Of a stretch of DNA of 64,000 nucleotides, positions 55,755 through 64,000 are shown in pieces (position 1 is the stretch's first letter; every line of letters starts with the position of its first letter). The stretch is from Tanypteryx hageni (lineage: Eukaryota; Arthropoda; Insecta; Odonata; Petaluridae). The stretch lies in the NCBI GenBank assembly GCA_028673005.1, contig CM054115.1, positions 196,548,370 through 196,612,369 on the forward strand, written 5' to 3'. The notes under the pieces are model-generated. The model was not told where the DNA came from and searched no databases. It worked only from the letters and a program-made list of their open reading frames with translations. Made by a program: the position numbers and the translations under genes.

Positions 55755-56876
55755 GCAATAATCTTAACAGAAAAGATCCTAATTTTTCCATAAATTTTAT
55801 TTGCAAAAACGGGAAGTTTTTAAGTTCAAGAGTTGGGAAAATATTTTTATTCGAGAAATTCCTATAATATTAACGATGCAGGATTATTGCCATCATGTCC
55901 GATTTGAAAGTATTTAGCGCTGGAACGCGTGGAAATTAAGGTAACTAATCTAAAACATTGCACTGATTGCACTTTCTCATAATAAAGCTCATAATTATAT
56001 CCTTCATTTCATTCATATCATTTAAACTGGCAAATAATTAGTTCTGCATTAAAATATTATTAATATGTGCACACATTGTACGAGTGCTGATTTTTTTTAC
56101 GACGTTCGAAAATGGTTGTTAATGTAAACAAATCCATTCCAACAATGCAATCCTGGCCAGAGATCTAACTACGCTCATTACTGAGAGGACCTTTCTCGGA
56201 GTTGGATCATTGTCATTATCTTCCGGCATATTTTGTGGGAGAATCTGAATTTAGGGAGTGAATTGTGCTCTCAATTTGTATTCATCGTGTTCATTAGTCG
56301 TCGACTGTAGTTTATTGTTCCTGATTTCCTTGAGTTCTGTTTATGTTGTGAGTTTCATCGTTGCGTGTTGTTTTTCCATGTTTATACGGTCTTTTGAGAC
56401 CTGTATTGTGTTGTTTGTTCCTCTTGGAATACTAAACAGTTTTATCTGCTGTGTTTTGTATTGTTCGGTTTCGTGTTTTTCTTCATTAGTTTTTGCACGG
56501 TTTGTTTTGTTGTTATTTATTGTACGTACTATTTTAAAAGATCTTTACGGTTGTATTTGGTTGGTTTCGTTGTTCTGAGTTGTTTTATGTTTATTGCTTG
56601 TTCTGCTATCATTCTGCTCCTTTAGTAGTTTATATATATAACAGGATTATTAACAGATTTTAATATCTGTTTGCTTTTTTGTGTTTTGTTTGTTTTTCTT
56701 ATTTTTTATCTCCTTTGTTTCTAATTTTCTTCAATAAACATTTGGAGTTTGAATTTATTTTTGTGTTATAATTGTGTTAGATTTGTCATCTTCTTCTTTC
56801 TTCATTTACGTTGTGTTCCTTATTGCTTTTGATTGTGTTTTTGAGCTCAGAGTAATTTTAATTTTTTATAAAAAAA
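55755..56876. other. no gene; possible leader of the Helitron-like relic
   Basis: AT- and later T-rich sequence without a domain. An open frame at 56258-56578 is T-driven (Phe/Val/Ser/Cys) and has no motif. Confidence 0.4.
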
Positions 56877-57539
56877 ATGTTCCGCTTGGTATCATGGCTC
56901 ACTGTATCACCTGTTGCTCCTCTCCATCTTGAAATTATTGAAGAAATCCAAAATGGGGATTATTTGTCAGATGATCACATTCATCTTTTCAATGAATTAC
57001 TGGCGACCACAAGACAGTTTACAGCACATACTGTTCTGTTTGTATCACTTCTCGAGTATGTTTCTGCGGTATCTGGTCCTCACATTCAAATACTCTATTC
57101 TGGTCCTACTGCTCAGGTGGGTGATATCTTGCATTAGATTTTCACCTATTTTGATGGCACTGTAATAAGGGTTTATGATAGCCTTAAAAGCCGTTCATTA
57201 ACCGAAGCTCAGATAGAGTATTTAGCAAGACTTTTCCCTCACAAGCCATCTGCAATGTTTGAGCCAGTTCATCAAGAACAAAATTTTGTGGATTGTGGTG
57301 TTTATGCTATTGCTTATGTAATCTCTATTGTAAACGGTCAAAATCCTAGTGAAGATACCTATGTTCATTTGCTAATGAGGAGCCATCTGGTCCAAATATT
57401 TGAAACTCGGGTTCTATCATCATTTAAAACAGCATCAACTTCTCATCCAAACACTGAGCCTGAAGCTTCACCAACTAAAAGTGCTAGCATTAATATATCT
57501 TATTCTGAAACACTTGTCTCATCAAACAACAGAAGCTGA
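56877..57539 (+). pseudogene. C48 (Ulp1)-like cysteine protease, one nonsense codon
   Basis: ATG 56877, one frame to 57539 with a single TAG at 57135-57137. The catalytic His would be the codon just before that TAG (57132-57134), the Asp is in VIRVYDSL (about 57164-57187) and the Cys in NFVDCGVYAIAYV (about 57284-57322), with a Gln just upstream: the layout of Ulp1/SENP-type peptidases. The TAG sits where a Trp follows the His in this family. Such proteases accompany several large transposon types; here a Helitron-type helicase end follows within 1 kb. Role in the element unknown. Confidence 0.7.
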
Positions 57540-58194
57540 TTTTAAGAAGGAACCACCCACGAAAAGGGGTAGACCCCGTAAGGTTAAAATAGGTCGTCCT
57601 AAGGCTAATGGCACTAATTCACGTAGAGATGCCCACCGAAGAGCAGTGACTTGGTACAAAAAAACTCACCCTGAGGTAAACAGGAAATCTCTCGAAAGAT
57701 ATAGCCAGGCTAACACTGAGGTAAACAGTGAAGCTGTGGAAAGTTATTGGCAGGCCAACCCTGAGGTAAACAGAGAAGCTGTGAAAAGATATAGCCAGGC
57801 CAACCCAGAGGTATACAGAGAAGCTGTGAAAAGATATAGCCAGGCCAACCCAGAGGTATACAGAGAAGCTGTGAAAAGATATAGCCAGGCCAACCCTGAG
57901 GTAAACAGAGAAGCTGTGAAAAGATATAGCCAGGCCAACCCTGAGGTAAACAGAGAAGCTGTGTAAAGATATAGCCAGGTCAATCCAGAGGAATACAGAG
58001 AAGCTGTGAAAAGATATAGCCAGGCCAATCCAGAGGAATACAGAGAAGCTTTGAAAAGATATAGCCAGGCCAACCCAGAGGTATACAGAGAAGCTGTGAA
58101 AAGATATAGCCATGCCAACACTGAGGTAAACAGAGAAGGTGTGAAAAAATATAGTTGGAGTTATTTGTTTGCTTATAAGGAACCTGAGTTTTAA
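57535..58194 (+). pseudogene. AT-hook and 15-residue tandem-repeat segment
   Basis: One frame over from the protease. KRGRPRKVKIGRPK (about 57564-57605) is an AT-hook-like basic motif. From 57673 to 58167 the unit EVNREAVKRYSQANP repeats ten full times plus a part, each exactly 45 bp without indels. Unit variants have Tyr for Asn and Glu for Val. One unit has a stop at 57964-57966. Repeats of this wording are known to me from Helitron-type proteins of arthropods. TAA at 58192. Confidence 0.65.
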
Positions 58195-58530
58195 AGACAC
58201 ATTAGTGAATGGTACACAATTAATAGTAAAATCAATTTCCAGATTTCTTACCGAGGCCTAATTACCAGAAATTGGCTCAAATTCTACTGTCCTCATTCCC
58301 CGAATCCGCTTTAAGTTTACAACAGGCCGTTCTGGCATAGAGATTTTACGCCGTCAGTTTCCTTTAAAGCTAGCATACGCCATGAGAATTAACAAAGCCC
58401 AGAGGCAGACACTTAATAGAGTAGCGGTTGATCTAAGAAATGATGTAATTGCACATGGACAGCTTTATGTTGTAATTTGCAGGGTTCGTAAACATTCCAC
58501 CACCGCATGCTGCTATTATTGTTTACAAAT
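58195..58530 (+). pseudogene. PIF1-type helicase C-terminus (Helitron-like)
   Basis: Reads a NGTQLIV block, then VLIPRIRF (about 58293), RRQFPLKLAYAMRINKAQRQ (about 58350-58410) and DLRNDVIAHGQLYVVICRV (about 58432-58488). This is the end of the helicase domain found in Helitrons, with Arg for the Gly of the usual KxQGQT motif and other changes at conserved sites. The rest of the Rep-helicase protein is absent. Confidence 0.72.
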
Positions 58531-58849
58531 AATTAATTTAAATTATAGTATATAGCGGATTGGGAGAGACACCTGCATTTCTCTTACAATGTTTGCAGAA
58601 TTACAACCTTCGGGAAATATCCGATATTCTAAAACTTTTCATTTTAGGGATTTTTTACATTCAATTACTTCATTCCAATAAACATATCACACAAAACTAT
58701 TATCATCCTGTCATAAAAAACAATGTAGCTACCCAATTACCTACTTTGTAACGGCGAAAAATAACCAATTCAAAGTAGACTGAAATCCTTGCAGAAGATC
58801 TAAACTCGTAATTAAACCAACGCAATCTCTAGGGCAACAGCACTTCAGT
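58531..58849. other. no gene recognised
   Basis: AT-rich; could hold the 3' end of the Helitron-like relic, but no terminal hairpin with CTRR was found. Confidence 0.4.
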
Positions 58850-59935
58850 CACGTGGAGTAATTAAGAATAGTAGAGGTGCCAATATACTTCCTTGAGGAT
58901 CTCCTGGCGAGACCTGAAAGGGGGACGAGTGCATTCTATCGATGGTAACTACGTATTCTCTATTACATAGAAGGTCTATAACCCAATTCACTATTTTTTG
59001 ATTTAAAAAGTATTTTACTAGCTTTCTATTAATTTCCATAGAGGAACCTTATCAAACGCCTTCCATAAGTCAATGGAATCAGCGCCGACTTTAAAATTGT
59101 TCTCTCCGCATCGCAACAAATCATTCACGAAAAGGCATTATTGGCTTTCACATGATCTGTCTTTCCGAAATCCGTGCTGGTAAGAGATGAACGACGATCT
59201 ATGTAACGCATAGCTGAGCTAGATATAATATGCTTGAGTACATATTTTGCAAGATAATAATGTTATCGAAACCGACTTGCAATTATCAGGATTTTCTTTG
59301 CAGCCGCCTTTGTAGATGGAGTAACGTTGGCTAACTTTCAGTCTTATCGAATGAATGCAATACATTTTTCGACTATCGTTTTCAAATACGGTGCAATTTC
59401 CGAGGACCTTTCTTTTAGTACTCGCGCGGATAATTTCTCTGGTACAAGAGATTTGTTTTGCTTAATCGGGAGAAGTTTATGCGCTATACATCCTCCCGAT
59501 AGGACTAAATCCTTTATCGAGTCACCCTGATGCATAAGAATTGATTCATATTCACAGCTAATCGCAGTAAAAGTTTTCTGAAAATATCCATGAACTACGT
59601 TTCCTGTTTCGGTAATTAGTGACGCAATAGTGGGACCTCTACCTTGGATTTCTCTGACATACGACCAAAATGCTTTTGTGTTCGCAATCAAATTATCGTA
59701 TAAGACCTTCTTTCTCTAATTATTAAATGCACTAAGCATCGCTGCTCTAACTCTTTTGCACGCCTCTTAGTATAGCTGCTTTATCGTTGTCCTCTGTTCA
59801 ACCATGTCTGTCGATGATGAATGAAACAAACGGGAGTGAATTTTTGTTTGCCATCTAAGAGCGCTCCTAACTTCTTCGTTGTTTAATCCATTATCTGCAT
59901 TATCACGCTTTAGTTAACCTGGATAAAATTCATCT
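58850..59935 (-). pseudogene. LINE E, decayed RT of the LINE C family, 3' part missing
   Basis: On the minus strand: linker with KLKRDNADN and an ALRWQTKIHSRL block (about 59850-59910), AFWSYVREIQGRGPTIASL (about 59625-59680), IKQNKSLVPEKLSARVLKER (about 59405-59470), then after damage CNREYVVTIDRMHSSPFQVS and the PQGSILAPLLFLI block (about 58860-58905). FADD and everything after it are gone. LINEs usually lose the 5' end, so loss of the 3' end points to a later deletion or insertion. Confidence 0.75.
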
Positions 59936-59939
59936 CTAC

Positions 59940-60550
59940 ACTAACGCAGCATACCTTTCTATTTATACCGGTACTATCCTGCCTAACGCAAATTATTTTT
60001 AAATTATTTCTTACTTCCGGATGAGCTAGAAAGCTGAAATTTTGTAAACCGAATGTTCATGATTTACAAAAAAGGAATAATTGCACAAACGCGATTTTTT
60101 TTAAGTTTAAAGGCCCCAAAAAACTTCGAAAATTTGAAAATTTTCCATAAGAAACATTGGGCATTAGGCACGCTTCTAAAGAGGACTTTCGGATGGAATT
60201 AGGCGTTCAAAATCGGCATTTACGTAATATGCCACGGGGTAAATAAATCGCGATAGGTCAGTCCGATTTCGAAGAAACTTTAATTATAACACTCGGCGTG
60301 AGTTTTTGCATGTGAAAAATGTGTCTAATATAAGTGGGTGGGTTCGATGCCAGGATAGTTTCAATTCTCCGTTTAATTAACACTTAAAAGATTGTAAGAT
60401 ATCTTCCGTTTGCCTTTTAAAATTACTTATAATAATCGAAGAAGTTAGAAACTGAAACCATAGTGCATACAAAAGAACGCGAATTCATTTTCGTATCGTA
60501 GATTTTCAAATACTATTCAAATTTGCTGAAAAAATTATCTTGAGGACGAA
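59940..60550. other. no gene recognised
   Basis: AT-rich sequence separating LINEs E and F; nothing recognised. Confidence 0.5.
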
Positions 60551-60555
60551 AAGGA

Positions 60556-61743
60556 CGAAAGATTCTCGAACATATACTCGTTAGCAACATAATGCGATTT
60601 CTTGATAGTAATTTATTGTTAGATGATTGTCAACACGGCTTCAGGAAAGGCAGGTCATGTGATACTCAGCTCGGTCTTTTTGTTAATTGTTTACTGAGAA
60701 GCGGAGAAAAGAATACGCAGGTTGATGCCATCTTCTTAGATTTTAGGAAAGCCTTTGATAAGGTACCTCACAGGAAGTTAATAACGAAATTAGAAACCTT
60801 AGGCGTAAATTTCAAAATCGTTAGTTGGATCCGTGAATTTTTAAATCATAGGAAGCAGATGGTTGTTATAGATGGGAAATCTTCGAACTTAGTGGAGGTT
60901 GTCTCTGGCGTTCCACAGGGTAGTGTAATTGGTCCGTTATTATTTCTAATTTATATAAACGATATCAGCTCAGTAGTCAGAAGTTAAATTAGGCTTTTCG
61001 CGGACGACACCGTCATCTATAGAGAAATAAGCAATCCGGAAGACCACCAGTATCTCCAAAATGACCTAGAAGCTATTTCTGCATGGTGTAAGGAATGGCA
61101 GTTAGAGATAAACTAAAAGAAAAGCTGCGTCATCAACTTCTGGAGAACCAAGAGTATCTCGTTGAATAATAATTATTCGTTGGACGGAGTAGAGATTCCA
61201 GTTTCAGACTCGATTAAATACCTCGGAGTCACGATCCATCGTGATCTCTCGTGGGACACCCACATTCGCCGATTGATAGGTGCCGCTAACAAAAAGCTGG
61301 CCTTTATAGGGAGAATAGTTCGAAATAGCTCCGAAAAAGTGAAAGAATTATGCTATTTATCCTTGGTTCGACCGCAGGTTGAATATGCTTCAGCTGTGTG
61401 GGATCCTTACGAAAAGGGACTCACTAACGAGATAGAAAAGGTTCAGCGCAGGGCAGCTAGATTTGTAAAGAGGAATTACGATAGTAAACAAAGCGTAACA
61501 TCATTAATAGAAAATCTGAAATGGACATCGTTAGAGGAACGTAGGCTGCAGGCTAGAATTAAACTACTGGAAAAATTTATGTCGGAGGGACTAGCAAATG
61601 AGGTAGTAGGACTTATCAGAAGCCCGACGTATTTCGGAAGGCAGGACAGTGAGGATAAGATTCGCGAGATTGACTGCAGAACGGAGCGATATAGAGGATC
61701 GTTTTTCCCTAGGACGATAAGAGACCATAATAGGAAAAGATAA
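60556..61743 (+). pseudogene. LINE F partial RT with two nonsense codons
   Basis: One frame from about 60556 to TAA 61741. Blocks: QHGFRKGRSCDTQLGLF, DFRKAFDKVPHRKL, SGVPQGSVIGPLLF, FADDTVIYREI (about 60995), LSWDTHIRRLIGAANKK and TERYRGSFFPRTIRDHNRKR. Stops fall just before the FADD block (about 60985) and in the INQKK region (about 61114). Otherwise close to LINE B. No endonuclease or ORF1. Confidence 0.85.
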
Positions 61744-61765
61744 CGTAGGAAAACTATGGACCCTT

Positions 61766-61836
61766 GGTGCACTGCACCCCCTGCCATCCACCGAAAAGGT
61801 GACTTGCAGGGTATAATGTAGATGTAGATGTAGAAA
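61766..61836 (+). promoter_or_regulatory. LINE F structured 3' end and tail
   Basis: Hairpin 1 GGTGCA-C-TGCACC (61766-61778); hairpin 2 CCCTGC (61779-61784)/GCAGGG (61806-61811) around CACC/GGTG; then (TGTAGA)n. Confidence 0.65.
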
Positions 61837-61919
61837 ATTTTATTTTTTTGTGAATATAATATATTGTTTCCAAGAACAACCAGCATTGTTGCCGTCCTCG
61901 TAAAATTATGTTGGACCGT

Positions 61920-62300
61920 ATTGGAAAAACTGAGAAAGATGGGAGTGGGGGGAAAATAAAAGCTGAAAGACAGAAGGAAAGAGAGGGAGAAGAAAAAGAG
62001 AGGGAAAGAGGGAAAGATTGAGGGAAAGCGTAAGATTGTTAAAGCGGGAGGTTTGGTGGTAGGGAGGGAGGGATATAGGGAAGTAGAGAGGGATGTAGAA
62101 AGGGAGGTAGAAAGGGAGGTAGAGAGCGAGATATAGCGAGGGAGAGCGAGGGAGAGATAGAGAGAGATAGGGAGAAAAGGGGAAAGAAAGAAAGAAAGAA
62201 AAATGTCTTTATTGGCGAGGTTGAGGCTAAGTAGCCCCCTCTTCCACCTAAGAGAGAGAGAGAGAGGGTGAAAGAGAAAGGGGGATAGGAGTGAGAGAGA
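61920..62300. repeat. GA-rich simple repeat
   Basis: (GAGG)n/(GAGA)n/(GAAA)n tract. A segment TTATTGGCGAGGTTGAGGCT (about 62209) inside it may be the 3' end of an old LINE on the other strand. Confidence 0.75.
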
Positions 62301-62519
62301 GAAACCCAAAAATAGGGCTAGATATAATTATTTACATAAAATATATGCCAAAAGAAAGAGGTTCAGGGTTGCACACGGGCAGCATACGAATTCGCATCGC
62401 ACCTTGTGCATATTCTTCATTGGAGTTCTCTTCTTAATCCTTCAGAGACAATGTTGCGCGGAGAAGGATCGAAGGAGCTAGAGAGAGAGAAATAACATCT
62501 GCTCGCGTCTCCCACGCCC

Positions 62520-62700
62520 GGATTAATCCCTAAGAGAGCAATTTCACCCCTTCTTTCTCCCCCATTTCTTCCCTCTCCTCTCTTCCCTCCCCCCTTCTAC
62601 CCCACATATTTCTTCCCCCTCCTCTCTTGCCTCCCTTTTCTCCCGCCTCCATCTCTCCCTCCTCCATTTCTTTCCAACCCTTCCATACCGCTTCTTCCCT
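62520..62700. repeat. CT-rich simple repeat
   Basis: Pyrimidine-rich (CTTCCC-type) tract. Confidence 0.8.
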
Positions 62701-63345
62701 CCAGTGTGTCTATTCAACTAGCCACTCATCGCAAACGCTCTCCTGAACCGAACCCGAAAGGCGATTTTCCGGCACACCGCTTCGATAGGAGAAATGGCTG
62801 CGAGCAAGTTGCCAGGTGCTTTGGGAAGCGGGTACATGAGAGGAGCGTGGGTGGGATGGGTGCGGTGAGTGCTCCCGCGCCTCCACGCGCCCATTTGCCG
62901 CCGTTAACTATAGAGATATCGAAGAGAGCAATTGCTAGCGTAATAGAAGATTCTTTTTTGAATATGTCAATTGTTATAAAAAAGACGGTGTATTTTACGA
63001 AATAGATTCCACACATTTTGTTTTCCTCAGAGAATTTGTTGATGTTGAGGAATTCCCTGATAAATGCACCAAAATCCCGCTTTTCCGGAGCAGCTTGTCA
63101 CCAAGTTCATTCCGTATAAAAAGATTTTCCGCAAAACCGGTATTGAATAATGTAACCACAGAGTTATTGTGAAATGCAAAAATATATTAATAACATTGGA
63201 AATTAACGATTGCTTAATTACGATAATAGATTTTTTAAAATACAGCACAGTACAGAATAAATTATTGCGTAAATAATTTATGTTGAGGTGCCAACATCGC
63301 CAAGGGGTCAATTTTGAAACTATAAGGAATAAAATTCAAAATAAG
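62701..63345. other. no gene recognised
   Basis: A GC-richer patch at 62740-62900 has open frames on both strands but no domain. The rest is AT-rich. Confidence 0.45.
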
Positions 63346-63430
63346 TGTATACCTCGGTTAACGAAGTAGATGCGTTCCACTGCGACACTTCGTTGTCGGA
63401 AACTTCGTTACTAGAGTTATATGTTACATA
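63346..63430 (+). repeat. Tigger-like terminal sequence
   Basis: TATACCTCGGTTAACGAAGT followed by a GATGCGTTCC block and CTTCGTT repeats resembles a pogo/Tigger end. No partner end in the window. Confidence 0.45.
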
Positions 63431-63769
63431 AGAATGGTAGAGATGCGTTGTAGGGCTTCGGAAAAGGGGGTTTTAGTAACAAAGCTTTAGCAAATAATAA
63501 TAGAAACGGAAAAAAATATTGGTAAATAGCCAATGAGCATTTCATTTTAAAATTTAGAAAGCGACAATGAGTTTTAAAACAGAACGATAGGGTTTTACTA
63601 GCGTTCATTTCCTCCGATTTCACATTGGTGGTAGTCTTGATGGTAGGTTCAACACGAAAGAAAGAAGACATTGTAATTGTTTCGAAGATGGACTTGTATA
63701 TGGTCATTTTGACACAGCAAAGTGGCACTCCCGATTGGGCTACGTAAACCATTTATATTATATTCTCTC

Positions 63770-64000
63770 AGTTTCTGTTCCTTTGTGTCCTAAATACAAA
63801 ATTTCATCAATATCCGTCTAGTAGTTTCGGGGAGGAAACATGAGGATGGACGGACGGACGGACGGGCGGACGGGCGGACGGACGGACGGGCGGACGGACG
63901 GGCGGAAGGACGGACGGGCGGACGGACGGGCGGATGGACGGACGGACGGACGGGCGGACGGACGGGCGGACGGACGGACGGACGGGCGGGCGGACGGACG
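63770..64000 (+). repeat. repeat tail and (GGAC/GGGC)n satellite-like tract
   Basis: ATTTCATCAATATCCGTCTA and GTAGTTTCGGGG lead into an interrupted GGACGGACGGGC tract from about 63846 to the window end. Similar wording at 44027-44080 has a short (GGAC)3. The tract continues beyond the window. Confidence 0.85.

Larger units (their letters stand above)
60553..61836 (+). mobile_element. LINE F, 5'-truncated copy of the LINE C family
   Basis: Begins at the KILEHI block of the RT and ends with the family hairpins (61766-61811) and (TGTAGA)n at about 61817-61836. The target-site duplication is not obvious. Confidence 0.87.

Noticed and set aside
56258..56578. Membrane-protein-like frame of 106 codons
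   Set aside because: It is driven by T-rich composition with no recognisable family and no support from neighbours.
57673..58167. Possible CRISPR-like array
   Set aside because: Units are directly tandem with no spacers, and the sequence is eukaryotic coding repeat.
57619..58200. Long minus-strand frame with repeated SFHSFSVYLWVGLAI-type units
   Set aside because: It is the antisense of the 45-bp coding repeats; the plus strand carries the AT-hook and continues the protein context.
63846..64000. Telomeric repeat
   Set aside because: The unit is GGAC/GGGC, not TTAGG or TTAGGG.

Overview
This is eukaryotic genomic DNA that is almost wholly repetitive. I find no intact host protein-coding gene, no rRNA and no functional tRNA gene. 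The content is AT-rich sequence, long (TA)n and GA/CT tracts, 5'-truncated LINEs ending in (TGTAGA)n, hAT and piggyBac relics, a Penelope-like element, a Ty3/Gypsy element, a Helitron-like relic and several non-coding repeat families. LINEs with the tail (TGTAGATG)n behind a compact hairpin 3' end are, from memory, typical of arthropods and especially insects; the mix of families fits a large insect or other arthropod genome. Genus cannot be read from the sequence.

Layout. 1-2.27 kb: no gene. 2.28-6.55 kb: LINE A, split by the younger LINE B. 6.55-11.45 kb: LINE C, the most complete element, with an SGNH-esterase-like ORF1 and an ORF2 broken by one stop. 12.9-15.6 kb: a piggyBac-like non-coding repeat and a Penelope-like relic carrying a tRNA-derived SINE. 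16.1-18.1 kb: two hAT-type MITEs and copy 1 of a 1.6 kb repeat (AB). 19.2 kb: a hAT C-terminal relic. 20.4-21.7 kb: LINE D. 21.85-24.28 kb: a decayed coding region of an unnamed repeat-associated family. 24.47-36.22 kb: a hAT element (hAT-1) expanded to about 11.7 kb by nested insertions: a hammerhead-ribozyme mini-element, LINE H (itself split by hAT-2) and the RTE-like LINE G. 37.3 kb and 51.5 kb: two copies of repeat R1. 38.8-40.2 kb: a piggyBac relic. 42.6-52.2 kb: copy 2 of AB, inverted, broken by a 7.8 kb block that holds a Ty3/Gypsy element with near-identical LTRs. 53.36-55.75 kb: hAT-3 with a nearly complete transposase. 56.9-58.5 kb: Helitron-like relic with C48-like protease, AT-hook, 45-bp tandem repeats and PIF1-type helicase end. 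58.8-61.8 kb: LINE E and LINE F. 61.9-64 kb: simple repeats.

How the parts relate. The elements form a stratigraphy: old coding copies are broken by younger insertions, and several breaks are bounded by target-site duplications or have an empty site elsewhere in the window. Five LINE copies (B-F) belong to one family; four of them keep the 3' hairpin region and show compensatory changes in it. The Gypsy element has an in-frame deletion of the RT active site although its LTRs look recent, which suggests mobilisation in trans. Readings were done by eye. Element borders are accurate to a few bases where a duplication is given and to tens of bases otherwise.
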